The position numbers were made by a program, and so were the translations under genes. 64,000 nt of DNA, from assembly GCA_039583875.1 (NCBI GenBank), contig CM077162.1, forward strand, positions 111,013,808-111,077,807, in the 5' to 3' direction. The DNA comes from Platanthera guangdongensis. Its lineage: Eukaryota > Streptophyta > Magnoliopsida > Asparagales > Orchidaceae. The notes under the pieces were generated by a model. That model was not told where the DNA came from. It ran no database searches and saw nothing but the letters and a program-made list of their open reading frames with translations. Below, one piece after another: positions 61,987 to 64,000 of the stretch (the stretch's first letter is position 1; every line of letters starts with the position of its first letter).

Positions 61987-62092
61987 GTATGTTTTATGTA
62001 AAGTTTATTTTGTTAATTTCCTGCATTTTTTTCTTTCATTTGCTGCCTTAGTATCTGATAATCTTGAATGTGCCCGTAATGTTCATTTCTAG
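61987..62092 (+). other. Spliceable intron between Gag and protease
   Basis: 106 bp, starting GTATGT after ..ATCTCTG and ending TTCATTTCTAG before GGAG. It is T-rich with the in-frame stop TAG at 62049-62051. Removing it joins VISG to the first protease residues (SFRVKN), giving the contiguous gag-protease junction usual in this group, whereas the unspliced reading leaves Gag and protease in different frames. A second acceptor-like CTGCCTTAG ends at 62051. Confidence 0.75.
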
Positions 62093-64000
62093 GGAGTTTT
62101 AGGGTCAAGAACAAGTGGATGCAGATCCTATTCGATTCTGGGGCATCTCACTCTTTTATAGCACGTCATATCGTGGATCTCCATAGTTGGCCTACTTCGC
62201 CACTCGAAGTCCCTTTCGAGATCTCTGTGCCCGGTCATGTGCACCTTTCTAGCAGGGGTATTTGCAATTGTCCAATCCTGCTTGGCGAATTGCAAGTCTT
62301 CGCCGACCTCATAGTCCTGGATATGACAGAATTTGACGTAATCTTGGGTATGAACTGGCTGGTCGCGTATCGAGCAAAGCTGGACTGTGTGACAAAGAGG
62401 GTCAATCTCAGTATCGATGGGAAGGACTTCAGCGTACATGTTCAGCCCACCCGTAGCCACTTGAAGGTAATTTCTGCTGTGCGCGCCTCTCGACTTCTTA
62501 GCCAGGGATGTTTTGCTTGCTTTGTTTATGCTTCACATTCAGATGTTGTCATACCGCAATTTGGGTCTATCCTTATTGCTTCCGAATTTCCCGACGTGTT
62601 CCCTGCCGAGTTACCCGGAATGCCTCATGTTCGTGAAGTAGAGTTCTCCATCGATGTAGAGCCTGGAACGCGCCCCATATCTAAAGCTCCATACCGCATG
62701 GCACCGCGAGAACTGGATGAGCTTAGGTCGCAATTGGATGAGTTGCTTGAGCGTGGGTATATTCGTCCCAGCTCTTCTCCTTGGGGAGCTCTCGTTCTCT
62801 TCGTTAAAAAGAAAGACGGATCCATGAGACTGTGCATCGACTATCGGGATCTGAACAAAGTAACCATCAAGAATAAGTACCCCCTCCCGCGCGTGGATGA
62901 CCTATTTGATCAGCTCAAAGGCAGTACCGTCTTCTCCAAAATAGATCTCAGGTCGGGTTACCATCAGTTGAAGATCAAGGAATCCGACATCCCCAGGACA
63001 GCCTTCCGGACTCGGTACGGACACTTTGAATTTTTGGTGATGTCTTTTGGGTTGACTAACGCCCCTTCTGCTTTCATGGATATGATGAACCGTGTCTTCC
63101 GCGACTACCTGGATAAGTTCATCATTGTTTTCATTGATGATATCTTGGTCTACTCAAAGACTCGTGAGGAGCATGCAACCCATCTTAAACTCACTCTCTC
63201 CACTCTTCGTCAACATCAGCTCTATGCTAAATTGGCGAAATGTGAGTTCTGGCTGGATCGTGTTGCTTTTCTGGGGCATGTCATTTCAGGCGATGGACTT
63301 TCCGTTGATCCTACCAAGGTCTCCGCTGTTATGGACTGGAAGCAGCCTTCTACCCCTACTGAGATTCGCAGTTTCCTTGGTTTGGCGGGCTATTACCGGC
63401 GTTTCGTCAAGGACTTCTCCTCTCTTGCTGCTCCCCTGACACAATTGACCCAAAAACATGCCCGATTCGAGTGGTCAGATCAATGTGAGCAGGCCTTTTC
63501 TGAATTGAAGCAACGTTTGTGTTCAGCGCCAGTTTTAGCTCTTCCTTCAGAGGGGTTGGACTTTTCAGTTTATACCGATGCTTCCGGAGTGGGCTTGGGC
63601 TGTGTCCTGATGCAAGAAGATCGTGTTATTGCTTATGGGTCGAGACAGTTGAAGACCCATGAACGCAACTACCCCACTCATGATCTGGAGTTCGCTGCTG
63701 TGGTGTTTGCCTTGAAACTTTGGCGTCACTACCTCTATGGCGTGAAGTGTCACTTCTTCACTGACCATCAGAGTTTGAAATATATTTTCGTTCAGAAGGA
63801 TCTCAATCTTCGTCAGAGGCGATGGCTAGAATTCATAGCAGATTATGACCTGCAGCTCACCTATGTGCCTGGGAAGGCCAATTCAGTGGCGGATGCTTTG
63901 AGTCGTCAAGCTTCAGTTGCCACCTGTGCATCCATGTCAGCTTCTCTCGCGGCCCTGATTGATGACCTCGAGCGGATGGACATATCCTTCTCACCTGGAG
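62093..64000 (+). CDS. Chromovirus 3 protease - RT - RNase H (runs off window)
   Basis: Open without a stop to the edge. Protease: [20 protein letters not shown] (active site DSG near 62134) and [104 protein letters not shown] and the catalytic [12 protein letters not shown] (near 63130). Connection: [20 protein letters not shown]. RNase [16 protein letters not shown] (63568), [31 protein letters not shown] and [13 protein letters not shown]. Integrase and chromodomain are expected beyond 64000. All catalytic residues visible are intact. Confidence 0.92.

Larger units (their letters stand above)
58053..64000 (+). mobile_element. Chromovirus 3 (Tekay/Del-like Ty3/gypsy), left part
   Basis: 5' LTR, primer site, leader, Gag with three zinc knuckles, intron, then protease, RT and RNase H, running off the right edge. 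The start TGTAAC, the end CGTGACA followed by TTGGTATCAGAGC, the long LTR, and DSGASHSF protease fit Tekay/Del-type chromoviruses. Coding parts are undamaged as far as visible, so this is the youngest and best-preserved element here. Confidence 0.85.

Overview
This is nuclear DNA of a seed plant, very probably an angiosperm. The evidence is a plant-type argininosuccinate synthase exon, plant Tat-lineage Ty3/gypsy elements with antisense genes, chromoviruses, hAT and PIF/Harbinger transposons and Tourist-like MITEs. The species cannot be named from the sequence. The only convincing host gene is one terminal exon of argininosuccinate synthase (15239-15791, minus strand). Nearly everything else is transposable elements, mostly nested in one another and inactivated.

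Layout. (1) 1-5981: Ty1/copia element A on the minus strand, with one gag-pol frame, three internal stops and its 5' LTR at 4974-5981; its 3' LTR lies off the left edge. It sits at the 5' end of a chromodomain Ty3/gypsy element on the plus strand (5982 to about 12120). (2) 12200-15040: a protease scrap, a tRNA-derived SINE-like unit, a 319-bp near-perfect hairpin, two Tourist-like MITEs and a fold-back element. (3) 15239-15791: the argininosuccinate synthase exon, followed by repeats and a small LTR remnant. (4) 17590-42572: a three-level nest. An outer Tat-type gypsy (pol, tandem repeats, antisense genes, 3' LTR) is interrupted by copia element B (26613-40701, flanked by the 5-bp duplication CGATC). 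Copia B is itself interrupted by an inner Tat-type gypsy (27526 to about 36108). (5) 42573-53200: a PIF/Harbinger transposon (Myb-like ORF plus DDE transposase) whose transposase is split by a 5.2-kb hAT transposon (47502-52706, 8-bp duplication ATCCCGCT). The hAT carries arrays of subterminal palindromes. (6) 53400-58000: a decayed chromovirus fragment on the minus strand and a decayed copia gag-protease fragment. (7) 58053-64000: the left part of a well-preserved chromovirus (LTR, tRNA-iMet primer site, Gag with three zinc knuckles, open protease-RT-RNase H running off the edge). A 106-bp GT-AG intron lies between its Gag and protease.

How parts work together. The retroelements carry the usual gag, protease, reverse transcriptase, RNase H and integrase functions. 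The two Tat elements add a second, archaeal-type RNase H, a tandem-repeat block after pol, and genes on the opposite strand. In the outer one, a minus-strand TATA box inside the 3' LTR is well placed to drive the antisense gene. The points most worth attention are the intron that would set the Gag to Gag-Pol ratio in the right-hand chromovirus, the LTR-driven antisense genes of the Tat elements, the palindrome arrays of the hAT, and the fully resolvable order of nested insertions.
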